This document shows, one piece after another, positions 44,301-52,427 of a DNA stretch of 62,585 nucleotides. Under the pieces are notes generated by a model that worked only from the letters and a program-made list of their open reading frames with translations, had not been told where the DNA came from and made no database searches. The number at the start of each line of letters is the position of its first letter. Within the stretch, counting starts at the first letter, position 1. Position numbers and translations under genes: made by a program. The DNA lies in the NCBI GenBank assembly GCA_030427825.1, contig JAUICO010000010.1, positions 1 through 62,585 on the forward strand, in the 5' to 3' direction. The stretch is from a bacterium (GTDB lineage: Bacteria > Myxococcota_A > Bradymonadia > REDH01).

Positions 44301-45694
44301 CGCCCTGTGATTCTGACGACGATCTCGACCTCTGCACGGATGATGCTCAGGTGTGCGTCGCCGGCGTGCTCGTCTGCCAGGACGACGGCAACTCCCTCGT
44401 CGAAGACTGCTCTCCGGGCGGAGGCGACGAAGATTGCGATGGCCTCGTCGATGACGAAGATCCCTCGCTGATCGATTCCCTGGCCGATGAACTGACCTAC
44501 GCATACTTCCCGGATTCCGACGGCGACGGGTGCGGGATCGCGAGCGACGACTGGATCATCAGCTGCTCTGCCTCGGTCCCGGACGGCTACGCTGTGCAGG
44601 CCGGCGATATCGACGACACGGACGGGCAGTGCTGTGGAAACGGGGTCCTCGACGGTACCGAGTACTGTGAAATCGGTGATGCGGTTGCCTGCAGTGATCT
44701 GTTTCCGGGCACTTTCGGTACGGAAATCTGTGATGCTTTCTGCACAGTCTACGAAGAATCATGCGCGCTGAACACCACCAACAGCGACTGCGGCAACGGT
44801 GTCCTCGATGAAGGCGAGACCTGCGATGTGGCCATCGACGGCACCGCGGCCGGGTGCCGGAACACAGACTGTGGCTACTGCGGTGACGGCGTGTGGCAGT
44901 CCGATGGCGGTGAGTCCTGCGACCCGACAGCGCCGGATGCACCGGCGAACTGCCGCGCCGGCTGCACCCGGTGTGGCGACATGATCGTTGACGGTGGAGA
45001 CGGCGAAGAATGCGATGAGGGCACAGAAGTCGGTCAGGATCTGGAGTGCGAGTATGGCGAGACGGAGTGCATCCGATGCATCGCCGGCTGCACGCAGGCC
45101 CGCGGCAACACGAGCTACTGTGGGGACGGTATCATCGACAGCTCCAACGGCGAAGAGTGCGACGGCGGAGACGGCTGCACGACTGCATGCCTGGCGTCGG
45201 TCGATCCGCCGGACAGTGATGGCGACGGAGTACCGGATTCCGACGATAACTGCGTCGACACACCCAACCCCGGCCAGGAGGACGAAAACGATGACGGCGT
45301 CGGCGATGCCTGCACCGACGTGCTGCCCGATGCGGACGGCGACGGAGTACCGGATGCCGACGACAACTGCGTCGACACACCCAACCCCGGCCAGGAGGAC
45401 GAAAACGATGACGGCGTCGGCGACGCCTGCACCGACGTGCTGCCCGATGCGGACGGAGACGGAGTTGCAGACGACGACGACAACTGTCCCGAGATCAGCA
45501 ATGCCGAGCAGTCAGATGCCGACGACGATGGCATTGGCGATGCCTGCGACGAAGACCAGGTCACCGGCGGCGGCTGTGAGTGCAGCAGCACCGGAATTGC
45601 GCCGCCGGGAATGACTCCCTGGCTTTTCGGCATTGTTGCCCTGGCGGCGATTCGCCGTCGTGGCTACAATCGCCGGACCGCACCGGGGCGTTGA
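41357..45694 (+). CDS. Giant surface protein: CSLREA, beta-helix, MopE-like and TSP3 repeats, MYXO-CTERM-like tail
   Basis: A protein of about 1445 residues. After a signal peptide (SLLAASLLCTALC, cleavage after ADAA) comes a CSLREA-type start (CSLRAAIQSANAL, about 60-75) and a right-handed beta-helix region (GNLIGTGADGFSD). DxDGDG calcium loops of the thrombospondin-3 type follow (about 455-600), then MopE/Stigma-type CDGGDNDCD and CDGCDNDCD motifs, CGNGVxExGExCD disulfide repeats, and three more TSP3-like repeats. The tail GGGCECSSTGIAPPG, a short hydrophobic segment and RRRGYNRR fits MYXO-CTERM sorting, so outer-surface anchoring by a rhombosortase/myxosortase is expected. The start is uncertain: GTG 41357 begins the signal peptide, while ATG 41294 or 41195 would extend it. 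Confidence 0.85.
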   Translation: MQWTIRNVATRRSLLAASLLCTALCAIGTPADAAVFVVNSIQDGADATSGTGECATDAGHCSLRAAIQSANALADTGAPHRIEFSVAGATTVRLELDSALPAVTSPTLIDGFTQDADSVTPPVQLDGFGLGSGVSGLVLANPDATLRGFVVGGFTGSGVVLDGASVEGCYLGVGPDGVTPNANGRFGVEATGGATVGGMTDASNGTCLAPCNVISGNRLSGVAVTAMGVRVLGNLIGTGADGFSDVGNGGAGIEIPLPFAAPHTGITLGLPGAGNRIAYNGAVGIAVVQSEIPALNANPLTMRGNSIFSNTGIPIDLGVNGPGPNDAGDTDAGPATYLNFPFITDVSLSGCDLVITGVTGAGTTVDFYSTDGAPDTFGNPVRLAASRVEGSGDDTLGGTESYNDPKAGADTGAAFSFTLSAEEIPTAGAFVVQATDAIGNSSEISIAFALPADDAEADNVPDVLECALGTNPDEADSDGDGINDEDELGPIPGAFYDTDGDGDPNADDPDDDGDGLPTADELPLTPTDADSDGLDNWLDPDADNDGIRDGDEALGDADSDGLANSIDRDSDGDGLCDGPGTGTPAVCTGAEDANADGIQDGNETDAYDADSDGDGICDGPTIATACTAPDDNCPLVSNAGQQNTAGGPAGDACECGDGLRNAMEECDDGNDDPNDGCGDTCAVDALWTCSEAGTAPSVCVCTGASCVKRCFADVDGDGYAGTEIIIPESADCADASTEGRPWSDTDDSDCRDDDDGVFPGAREVCDGGDNDCDDLTDDEDPDLYEGDPVLTGATAADAFVDEDVDGCGVPGTPLHFCTDTPPPGFASNDSDLDDSDGICCGNGVIEAGEACDGLAIDGAVCPAGFSGRPRCQNDPAVTGGSGACELGLLPFGCSASVVCFADADGDGFRGTPIALAAGTVCADFMSGPANTVWASASDGDCDDGGTSCSAVSYPGADEVCDGCDNDCDANTLDGEGDDDVAAPCDSDDDLDLCTDDAQVCVAGVLVCQDDGNSLVEDCSPGGGDEDCDGLVDDEDPSLIDSLADELTYAYFPDSDGDGCGIASDDWIISCSASVPDGYAVQAGDIDDTDGQCCGNGVLDGTEYCEIGDAVACSDLFPGTFGTEICDAFCTVYEESCALNTTNSDCGNGVLDEGETCDVAIDGTAAGCRNTDCGYCGDGVWQSDGGESCDPTAPDAPANCRAGCTRCGDMIVDGGDGEECDEGTEVGQDLECEYGETECIRCIAGCTQARGNTSYCGDGIIDSSNGEECDGGDGCTTACLASVDPPDSDGDGVPDSDDNCVDTPNPGQEDENDDGVGDACTDVLPDADGDGVPDADDNCVDTPNPGQEDENDDGVGDACTDVLPDADGDGVADDDDNCPEISNAEQSDADDDGIGDACDEDQVTGGGCECSSTGIAPPGMTPWLFGIVALAAIRRRGYNRRTAPGR
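45218..45451 (+). repeat. Two nearly identical 117-bp tandem repeats
   Basis: The 117-base unit starting at 45218 is repeated from 45335 with only a few base changes, and a diverged third copy starts at 45452. Each encodes a 39-residue TSP3-like unit (DGDGVPDxDDNC then CVDTPNPGQEDENDDGVGDAC). The very low divergence suggests recent duplication or ongoing gene conversion. Confidence 0.9.
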
Positions 45695-45736
45695 CCCGGC
45701 CCCGGGTTTCCACCCTCAAACCCCCTCGCCGGACCC

Positions 45737-46288
45737 ATGGAACGAAAGCACATCGTTATCGGAATCCTGTTGCTGGCTGCGGTCGTCCTCGCCGTAATCG
45801 CATTTGGCCGAGATTCGTCGACAGTAGCGCCGTCGTCGGACGGTGAAACGTCGACAAACAGTGAAGCCGGCGCCGAAGCCGGAAACGCCGAAGAATCCGG
45901 TGGCGATCAGGGGAGCGCGGGCGCCGATGAAGAAGTCGAGTTTCCGCGCCTGCCGGATAGTGTAAACCTCGCAGCCGTCCAGGACCGTCCGGTCATCGCC
46001 GAGCCGCAGCGTGACGAAAACGGCCGCATCATCCTCGTAAACGTCTACGATGAAGAGGAGGAGCTGGCAGCTCGCCGCGAGATCGCACGGGCAGTGCATG
46101 GTGACGACGGCCCGGCGCGGTGTACGACGAGTTGTGACTGTGCGCCGGGCGTCGGCTGCCAGCATCCACCGGGAATCTGCGTGCCCGGGCTGATGGATAT
46201 GCCCTGCTGCGAAGGCGAAGCCTGTGCAACCGGAACCATCTGTGTAAATCCGGACGGTTCCAACGGAAGCTGCGTCGGTGATGAGTAG
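45737..46288 (+). CDS. Membrane-anchored protein with Cys-rich C-terminus
   Basis: A 183-residue protein with one N-terminal hydrophobic anchor (IVIGILLLAAVVLAVIAF), a Glu/Ala/Gly/Ser-rich linker (about 30-75), then a short domain and a Cys-rich end: CTTSCDCAPGVGC, CVPG, CCEGEACATGTICVNPDGSNGSC. The Cys spacing resembles the repeat units of the large Cys-rich lipoprotein downstream. Its function is unknown. It follows the giant surface protein by 42 bases and may be in its transcript. Confidence 0.75.
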   Translation: MERKHIVIGILLLAAVVLAVIAFGRDSSTVAPSSDGETSTNSEAGAEAGNAEESGGDQGSAGADEEVEFPRLPDSVNLAAVQDRPVIAEPQRDENGRIILVNVYDEEEELAARREIARAVHGDDGPARCTTSCDCAPGVGCQHPPGICVPGLMDMPCCEGEACATGTICVNPDGSNGSCVGDE

Positions 46289-46340
46289 ATAGCGGGACCG
46301 CCGACCTTCCTGCAAACGTCCAAGCGCAGCGAGAAGTGCG

Positions 46341-46685
46341 ATGTCCGACCGAAGAATTGCGGATCACCTGGCAAACGAGCGAACACTGCTCGCGTGGATA
46401 CGCACCTCGTTGGCGCTGATGGCGTTCGGCGTCGCGATCGGCAGAATCAGCGCGATCGGCGTGGACGTCGGAAGCGACGCGGACGCCATGCGCGCTCAGA
46501 TCGTGGGCGCTGCGATCGTTCTGATCGGCGGCGCGTTCAGCCTGGCAGGGGCACGCAGAGCGCAGGCCTTTCGCCGCCGCATCGACCCCGACAACGACAT
46601 CCCCGTTGGCGTCGCACCACTGATGACAGCCGTCGTGTCGGGTCTGGTGTCACTTGCCGTCGCCGGGTGGCTCATCTTTGCGTGA
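46341..46685 (+). CDS. DUF202 (YidH-type) small membrane protein
   Basis: A 114-residue protein with three membrane segments, matching DUF202: HLANERTLLAWIRTSLALMAFGVAIGR, a second hydrophobic helix around IVGAAIVLIGGAFSLAGA, and a third near the C-terminus. The family role is unknown. It overlaps the convergent methyltransferase gene by 14 bases at the 3' ends. GAGAAG lies close to the ATG. Confidence 0.88.
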   Translation: MSDRRIADHLANERTLLAWIRTSLALMAFGVAIGRISAIGVDVGSDADAMRAQIVGAAIVLIGGAFSLAGARRAQAFRRRIDPDNDIPVGVAPLMTAVVSGLVSLAVAGWLIFA

Positions 46686-47286
46686 CTTCGGCGGTGTCGG
46701 CGATGAAGCGCAGCAGCCGGTTGTTGGCAGGCATCGCCACATCGTCCGCGAAGCACAGGCCCGCGCTACGACACAGCGCACTCACCCATTCGAAGTCGCG
46801 AATCCCCATGCCCGGGTCACGGGAGCGCAGGTGGGCATCGAACGCGGCGTTGCTGTCTTCGAAGGGCCTCGTCGCCGCGCGGAAGGGGCCGTATACCACC
46901 AGCATGCCGCCGGGAGTCAGCACCCGGGCTGCCCCGCGTATGCAGGCCTCGACTTCGCGAACATGCATGATGTGCAGGGTGTTCGCCGTGAAGACGTAAT
47001 CGTACGCTGAGGTCGGCCACGCCTCGCCGGCTACGTCTACGACCAGCGGCTCTGCCACGTTGTCCAGGCCGGCCTCGTCCCGCCACGCGCGTATGCTCTC
47101 GAAGGCGCTCACGTCCCGTTCGGAGGGCTGCCAGGATAGATGCGGCAGGCGGGACGCGAACCATGCCGCGTGCTGTCCGGTTCCCGAGCCGATCTCGAGG
47201 AGCTCGCCCGGGTTCGACAGCCAGCGCTTCAGATACTCAAAGATCGCGGGCGCGTTTCGTTGCGCGGATGGTGCCGTGCGCTTCAC
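46672..47286 (-). CDS. DUF938 SAM-dependent methyltransferase
   Basis: A 204-residue soluble protein. APSAQRNAPAIFEYL, LLEIGSGTGQHAAWFA (SAM-binding loop), WQPSERD, DYVFTANTLHIMHV and VYGPFR match the DUF938 methyltransferase order. The substrate is unknown. The start is GTG 47286, supported by AAAGGA five bases upstream; an upstream ATG (47331) lacks a ribosome site. It is divergent from the Cys-rich lipoprotein. Confidence 0.88.
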   Translation of the reverse strand: MKRTAPSAQRNAPAIFEYLKRWLSNPGELLEIGSGTGQHAAWFASRLPHLSWQPSERDVSAFESIRAWRDEAGLDNVAEPLVVDVAGEAWPTSAYDYVFTANTLHIMHVREVEACIRGAARVLTPGGMLVVYGPFRAATRPFEDSNAAFDAHLRSRDPGMGIRDFEWVSALCRSAGLCFADDVAMPANNRLLRFIADTAEVTQR

Positions 47287-47349
47287 AAGAGTCCTTTGGT
47301 TTGGCCGAGCACGGAGGCTACAGTTCTCCATGACCCCGCGGAGAGCGAA

Positions 47350-50300
47350 ATGAACGCAGCAGCCATACGCATCGCATGCCCCATTATCCATATCGCTCTC
47401 GCTACGTGTCTGGCCGGCTGCGGTGATCGTAGCAGCAACAACGAATGCACGCCGGAGATCGGCTGCGACGCCAACGGGGTCTGCTACGAAGGAACGTGCA
47501 TCATCGCAGGTGCCGCCTGCAACGGTAACGACGATTGCAACGCCCCTCTCCTTTGCGTGGATGGGAGCTGCCGGAGACCCGACGGCGCTGACGCGGGCAA
47601 CGATCCGGACGCGCGCGCGGACGCGGACTCCGACGGTGGTCGCGATGGGTTTACGACGCCGGACGTCGCTCCGGACGCCGATCTTGAGTGTTCCCGAGAC
47701 GCGGACTGCGTGTGGATAGACGACTGTGCCCTGTGCAGGGAGCACCGGTGCGCCCTGCCCTCGGACTGCGGGAGCTGCGACGACAACGGCGATTGCGCGC
47801 CCGGCGAAGTCTGCCGAGGCGACCTCTGTGTGGAAAACGCCGGCTGTGATGGCGACGATGAGTGCGAAGGTGGGGACGTCTGTGAGGATGCTCTGTGCGT
47901 GCCCGGCGGGTGCCGACGAGAAGGCGACTGCGCACCGGGGTACCAGTGCCTTGACGAGCGATGCGTTGAATCGCCTGAATGCACAGCAGACATCGACTGT
48001 CCCTCAGGCGAGCGCTGCCAGTTTGTGTTGCGCACCTGCGTGCCTGAGAGTGACTGCCTCCTGGATACGGACTGCGGCGACCTCTCGATCTGTCAGGCCG
48101 GCGAGTGCGAACAGTTCGAGCTGTGCGGCGACGATGGCGACTGCCCGGCCGGCACCTGGTGCCGGAGCGGAACCTGCTACTACATCCCAGACTGCACCGA
48201 CGACCGCGAATGTGCGGACGACGAACGCTGTGACTTTGGGATCTGCGTCGTGCGGGCGTGCGAAGCCGACGAGGAGTGTGCGTCGTCGTTCGAGTGCGTC
48301 TCTGGTGTGTGTTTTCCTCCGCTCTTCTGCGGTTCGACGGCAGACTGCATCGACGGCTACGAGTGTATCAACGACCTCTGCGAAGTGCCCGGCGGCTGCA
48401 TCGACAACATCGACTGCGGCAGCAGCTCGACCTGCGTGTCCGGCGGATGCCTGCCGATTGATGTCAGCGACTGCCAGGACGACGGCGACTGCCCGTCATC
48501 ACAGGAGTGCAACTTTGGTGTCTGCTACCCGGCGGTGCAGTGCAACACCGGCTTTGACTGTGGAACCGACGAGGAGTGCATAGATGGACGCTGCGTGCTC
48601 GGGGCCGCGGGTTGCACATCGAGCATACAGTGTCCTGCAGGCGAGGAATGCGACGCAGGCAGCTGTGTCGACCGCAGTGGATGCATCGACGACAATGAAT
48701 GCGCGCGCGCGCACCGTTGCGTTGACGGGGGCTGCACACTCTCGCCGGAGTGTAGCACCGACGGTGACTGCCCCGCAGGCACCGTCTGCGATGTGTACCT
48801 TTGTGACGCGCAGATCCCCGCGTGCACACTCTCCTCGGACTGCCTCTCGAACTGGCGCTGCGAATCCGGCGTGTGCTCCGAACCAAACTGCTCTGAAGAC
48901 GACGACTGTGAGGCGGGGCTGCAGTGCGCGTACGGCGAGTGTACGCTGCCGCTCTCCTGCGCCGGGGACGAAGACTGCGACGAAGGGCTGAGCTGTCACG
49001 CCTTCCTGCGTTCCTGTGTGGTTTCGGACAGCTGCGTCACGAGCAGCGACTGTCGCAACGCGTATTGCATCGACGGACGGTGTGAGGCGTGGACGCCATG
49101 CACCGCAAGCTCGCAGTGCGAAGACGGCAACATCTGCTCCGGCGGCTACTGTGTGTTTGCTCCGGAGTGCGATACGGACGTCGAGTGTGCGGCCGGCAGG
49201 CGTTGTGACGTCGCACGCTGTGTGCCCTTCGAGTGCAACGCATCCACCCCCTGCCCGGCCGGCATGCTGTGCATCGATGAGACCTGCTGGCCGGAGTACT
49301 TCTGCGTGGGCGACGACGGGTGCGCAGGGCTCTCCGACGGCGAAGCTCGCTGCATCGATGGCATCTGCTCCGTCCCCGGTGGCTGCGTCAACGCAGGTGA
49401 CTGCCCGGAACGAAACGCCTGCTACCTCGGCGCGTGCCTTCCCCTGCCCCCGAGCGACTGCGACCGGGATCTCGACTGCCCCCGCGGTCAACGCTGCGAG
49501 TACGGTGTCTGCTACCAGCCGCCCGAATGCACAACCCGCTTTGACTGTGCACCCGGACTCGCGTGTGACAACGGAGACTGTGTTTGGTTCGGTGTTTGCT
49601 TTGACGCGATCGACTGCCCGGCAGGCGACAACTGCACAGGCGGACGCTGTACTGCCGGCGCCTGCGTGGCGGACTCGGAGTGCGGCACCGAACACCGCTG
49701 CGAAGACGGTTTCTGCACCTTCCGAAGGCGCTGCGACGGCGACGCAGACTGCCCGGGAGACGATGCCCGGTGCGTTGACGATGTGTGCACGTGGGCGGGG
49801 GTTTGCGACCGCCTCTTCGACTGCCCGTCCGGGTTTGTTTGCGGGCCCGGGGGCAGGTGCGTTGAGACCGGCACCTGCCTCGTCGATGTGGACTGCGCAG
49901 AGGGCACGCAATGCCTCGGATACCGCTGTGTGGACGTAGGCGAGTGCTATGACGATCAGGACTGCCCGGGTGCAGCGGTCTGCAACACGCCGACCGCAAC
50001 CTGCGAGAGCCTGACGACCTGCGTTTCGGACGCTGACTGCGACCCTTCAGCCATTTGCGTAGGCACGCGCTGCATCGGACTCGAGGAGTGCGGAGAAGAC
50101 ATCGACTGCATCGAAGGCACGCTCTGCTCTGAGGAGGCGCAGGTCTGCTTCGCGACCCCGGACTGTCTGCGCGATGAGGAGTGTCCCAAAGAGCTTCGCT
50201 GTGACAGTTTCACCTGCCAACCGTATGAGTGCCGGACCAGCGATGACTGCTTCTACAACTTCGCCTGCTCGGCCGATCGATGCCTGCCATTGAGCACCTG

Positions 50301-50511
50301 CGAGACTGCCGAAGACTGTGCATTCGGCCTGCAGTGCATCAACCGCGTCTGCTACAACCCCGGCGGCTGTGTTGAGGACGACGAGTGCCCGGTGAATCAG
50401 AGCTGCGTGTGGGGCGCCTGCTTCTTCTTCCCGGGCATCGACTGTGATCGAGACATCGACTGCCCTTCGCCGCAGGTCTGCGACTGGGGGTGGTGCCAGC
50501 TCGCGGAGTGA
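47350..50511 (+). CDS. Giant lipoprotein made of about 42 four-Cys repeat units
   Basis: A 1053-residue protein. A type II signal peptide with lipobox CLAGC (Cys24), then the repeat C-x5-C-x5-C-x4-C (for example CNTGFDCGTDEEC then IDGRC) with linkers of 4-7 residues, from Cys33 to the last residues. By hand count there are 42 units; the linker lengths and the rare units with an extended last gap recur every 14 units, so the protein appears to be three blocks of 14. An Asp-rich spacer interrupts block 1 after its second unit. The many predicted disulfides and lipid anchor imply a rigid, protease-resistant surface rod or adhesin; the function itself is inference. GGAG precedes ATG 47350. Confidence 0.86.
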   Translation: MNAAAIRIACPIIHIALATCLAGCGDRSSNNECTPEIGCDANGVCYEGTCIIAGAACNGNDDCNAPLLCVDGSCRRPDGADAGNDPDARADADSDGGRDGFTTPDVAPDADLECSRDADCVWIDDCALCREHRCALPSDCGSCDDNGDCAPGEVCRGDLCVENAGCDGDDECEGGDVCEDALCVPGGCRREGDCAPGYQCLDERCVESPECTADIDCPSGERCQFVLRTCVPESDCLLDTDCGDLSICQAGECEQFELCGDDGDCPAGTWCRSGTCYYIPDCTDDRECADDERCDFGICVVRACEADEECASSFECVSGVCFPPLFCGSTADCIDGYECINDLCEVPGGCIDNIDCGSSSTCVSGGCLPIDVSDCQDDGDCPSSQECNFGVCYPAVQCNTGFDCGTDEECIDGRCVLGAAGCTSSIQCPAGEECDAGSCVDRSGCIDDNECARAHRCVDGGCTLSPECSTDGDCPAGTVCDVYLCDAQIPACTLSSDCLSNWRCESGVCSEPNCSEDDDCEAGLQCAYGECTLPLSCAGDEDCDEGLSCHAFLRSCVVSDSCVTSSDCRNAYCIDGRCEAWTPCTASSQCEDGNICSGGYCVFAPECDTDVECAAGRRCDVARCVPFECNASTPCPAGMLCIDETCWPEYFCVGDDGCAGLSDGEARCIDGICSVPGGCVNAGDCPERNACYLGACLPLPPSDCDRDLDCPRGQRCEYGVCYQPPECTTRFDCAPGLACDNGDCVWFGVCFDAIDCPAGDNCTGGRCTAGACVADSECGTEHRCEDGFCTFRRRCDGDADCPGDDARCVDDVCTWAGVCDRLFDCPSGFVCGPGGRCVETGTCLVDVDCAEGTQCLGYRCVDVGECYDDQDCPGAAVCNTPTATCESLTTCVSDADCDPSAICVGTRCIGLEECGEDIDCIEGTLCSEEAQVCFATPDCLRDEECPKELRCDSFTCQPYECRTSDDCFYNFACSADRCLPLSTCETAEDCAFGLQCINRVCYNPGGCVEDDECPVNQSCVWGACFFFPGIDCDRDIDCPSPQVCDWGWCQLAE
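47446..50496 (+). repeat. About 42 coding repeats in a 3 x 14 arrangement
   Basis: Each unit encodes about 18-20 residues plus a 4-7 residue linker. Blocks 1, 2 and 3 cover units 1-14, 15-28 and 29-42. Matching marks between blocks include the extended last gap (QFVLRTC, HAFLRSC, NTPTATC), the 4-residue linkers VVRA, VPFE and QPYE, the xPGG linkers (EVPGG, SVPGG, YNPGG) and the 7-residue linkers (LPIDVSD, LPLPPSD, FFFPGID). Confidence 0.75.
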
Positions 50512-50523
50512 TCGGCAGGCGCT

Positions 50524-50549
50524 CCGAGGGTCTCCTGTGAGGAGCTCGG
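50524..50549. terminator. Hairpin between convergent genes
   Basis: CCGAG-ggt-CTCCT pairs with AGGAG-CTCGG, a 10-bp interrupted stem with a 3-base loop, between stop codons at 50511 and 50572. There is no T-run. A termination or transcript-end role is likely from position only. Confidence 0.4.
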
Positions 50550-50571
50550 CCGCTCCGGTCCCAGATCCGAA

Positions 50572-50889
50572 TCACAGTATGGTTCGCAGCCCCGGGATTG
50601 CGACAATCTGCTCGTATAGCACCTGTACCCACTCCGCGTTGGGTGCCGGCACGGATACGGTCACGCAACAGTAGGTCCCCTTCGAGCTGGGTCGCATGGT
50701 CAGGGTGACGCGATCCGGTGCTACGCCCGCGCCGACCGCCGCCTCGCGAACAGCGTCCACAAAACTCTGTTCGTGGGGGCCGAAGGCTTTGACCGTGTAC
50801 GGGCAGGGAAAGTCGTGTGCGCCTTCCAGCGCTGCGATCGATGGTGCTGTGCGTGTGGTCACGTGGGCTCTCTCTGCACTCGTGGGCAT
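50572..50889 (-). CDS. DUF493 (YbeD-type) protein
   Basis: A 105-residue soluble protein matching DUF493: FPCPYTVKAFGPHEQSFVDAVREA, a middle RPSSKGTYCCVTVSVPAPNAEW, and the end YEQIVAIPGLRTIL. The fold is a small ferredoxin-like alpha/beta domain; E. coli YbeD is linked to lipoate/cofactor genes, but its role is unclear. It is convergent with the Cys-rich lipoprotein and divergent from the amidase. Confidence 0.86.
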   Translation of the reverse strand: MPTSAERAHVTTRTAPSIAALEGAHDFPCPYTVKAFGPHEQSFVDAVREAAVGAGVAPDRVTLTMRPSSKGTYCCVTVSVPAPNAEWVQVLYEQIVAIPGLRTIL

Positions 50890-50999
50890 CGCGGTGGGAC
50901 CGCGTCAGTTGCACTTCAGCGTCCGGCGCTGCACTGTCAACGCCTCGGTTGGGCAATGCCCCCTCGGGGCACCCACGCGACACCCTCAAGGGAGAGCAA

Positions 51000-52427
51000 A
51001 TGCACACGCTGCTGACCATGTCTGCCACTGAGATGGCCGAGGAGATCCGCGAAGGACGTCTCTCAAGCCGCGACGCGGTCGACGTACACATCGCGCGGAT
51101 TCAAGAGGTGAACCCGGCGCTCAACGCAATCGTCGCCGACCGATTCGAGGAGGCACGCGCAGAAGCGGACGCAGCAGACAAGCGCAGGGGCGATGCCGAC
51201 CTTCCGCCGCTGCATGGGGTCCCGTGCAGCATCAAGGAGTGTTTCGCGCTGATGGGTATGCCGAACTGTTCGGGTCTTGTGGCACGCAGGGACTACCGCG
51301 CGGACTCCGACGCGACCGCGGTCGCACGCCTTCGCGCCGCCGGCGCCATTCCCCTCGGTGTAACCAATCTCTCCGAACTCTGCATGTGGATGGAGTCGAA
51401 CAACCGTGTCTATGGGCGTACGAACAACCCCTACGACCACTCGCGGCTGGTCGGCGGCTCGTCCGGCGGCGAAGGCGCCATCATCGGTGCGGGCGGGACG
51501 CCCTTCGGCCTGGGATCGGACATCGGCGGGTCCATTCGCATGCCCGCATTCTTCAACGGCGTCTTCGGTCACAAACCGAGCGGAGGCCTGGTCCCCGGCA
51601 GCGGACAGTTCCCAAACTCGGAAGGCGCTGCCCTTCGCTATCTGACGACCGGCCCGCTGAGCCGAAAGGCAGGCGACCTCAGCCTCCTGCTGCGGGTGCT
51701 GGCCGGCCCGGACGGAATCGACGGCGGCTGCGAGGCGATGACGCTCGGAGATCCGAGTACCGTCGATGTGCGGGGACTGCGAGTGATCTCGGTCGAGGGC
51801 AACGGCGTCCGCAGAGTGCGACGGGATCTCCGTGATGCCCAACGCCGCGCCGCTCGCGAGCTCGAAAAGAGAGGCGCCATTGTCGAAGTCCGGGAGATCC
51901 CCGAGATGAAGAGATCCCTGGAGCTGTGGTCCGGGATGCTCGGTGCCTCTGAGGGTGAGTCCTTCGCCACGATGCTGGCGAATGGCGGCAGCTTCAAGGG
52001 CATGCGCGAGCTCGCCAAGTGGAGCATCCGACGCTCCGACCATACGCTGCCTGCTATCGTTCTCGCGCTGATCGAAGGCCCCCTGGGCGGCGGTCGCAGC
52101 GACGTCGATGCGATCATTCGCGAGGGCCACGAGCTGCGGGACAAGCTCAACGCCATCATCGGCGATGGAGTCATGCTCTATCCCTCATACACGCGCCCTG
52201 CACCAAAGCATGGCCATCCCCTGTTGACGCTGATCGACTGGCTCTACACCGCCGTCATCAACGTGATGGAGCTGCCCGTTACCCAGACCCCCCTGGGGCT
52301 CAACCACGAGGGCCTGCCGCTGGGCGTGCAGGTCGTGGGAAGTCACGGCAACGATCACGTGACCATAGCCGTTGCCCAGGCCCTGGAAGAGGCCTGCGGA
52401 GGTTGGGTGCCGCCGTGGGAGGCCTGA
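51000..52427 (+). CDS. Amidase-signature enzyme (fatty acid amide hydrolase-like)
   Basis: A 475-residue enzyme with the Ser-Ser-Lys triad: Lys79 (SIKE), Ser154 (GGSSGGEG) and Ser178 (GSDIGGSIR). The order and spacing match amidase-signature hydrolases. ADRFEEARAEADAAD before the catalytic Lys and a hydrophobic-rich region near 400-420 are reminiscent of FAAH-like amidases acting on fatty amides. It has no signal peptide. GGAGAG precedes ATG 51000; the frame is open upstream but those residues are not family-like. The next gene overlaps its end by 13 bases. Confidence 0.9.
   Translation: MHTLLTMSATEMAEEIREGRLSSRDAVDVHIARIQEVNPALNAIVADRFEEARAEADAADKRRGDADLPPLHGVPCSIKECFALMGMPNCSGLVARRDYRADSDATAVARLRAAGAIPLGVTNLSELCMWMESNNRVYGRTNNPYDHSRLVGGSSGGEGAIIGAGGTPFGLGSDIGGSIRMPAFFNGVFGHKPSGGLVPGSGQFPNSEGAALRYLTTGPLSRKAGDLSLLLRVLAGPDGIDGGCEAMTLGDPSTVDVRGLRVISVEGNGVRRVRRDLRDAQRRAARELEKRGAIVEVREIPEMKRSLELWSGMLGASEGESFATMLANGGSFKGMRELAKWSIRRSDHTLPAIVLALIEGPLGGGRSDVDAIIREGHELRDKLNAIIGDGVMLYPSYTRPAPKHGHPLLTLIDWLYTAVINVMELPVTQTPLGLNHEGLPLGVQVVGSHGNDHVTIAVAQALEEACGGWVPPWEA

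Noticed and set aside
45218..45568. 117-bp repeats as a CRISPR or attachment site
   Set aside because: They are coding, in frame and continuous with TSP3-like repeats, without spacers.
48499..49911. A 470-residue antisense frame in the Cys-rich repeat gene
   Set aside because: The regular repeat on the plus strand generates a long open antisense frame; composition is Ala/Val/Arg-rich with no family resemblance.
47446..50496. Repeated DNA in the Cys-rich gene as a CRISPR-like array
   Set aside because: The repeats are in-frame coding units with variable DNA sequence and no constant repeat-spacer pattern.
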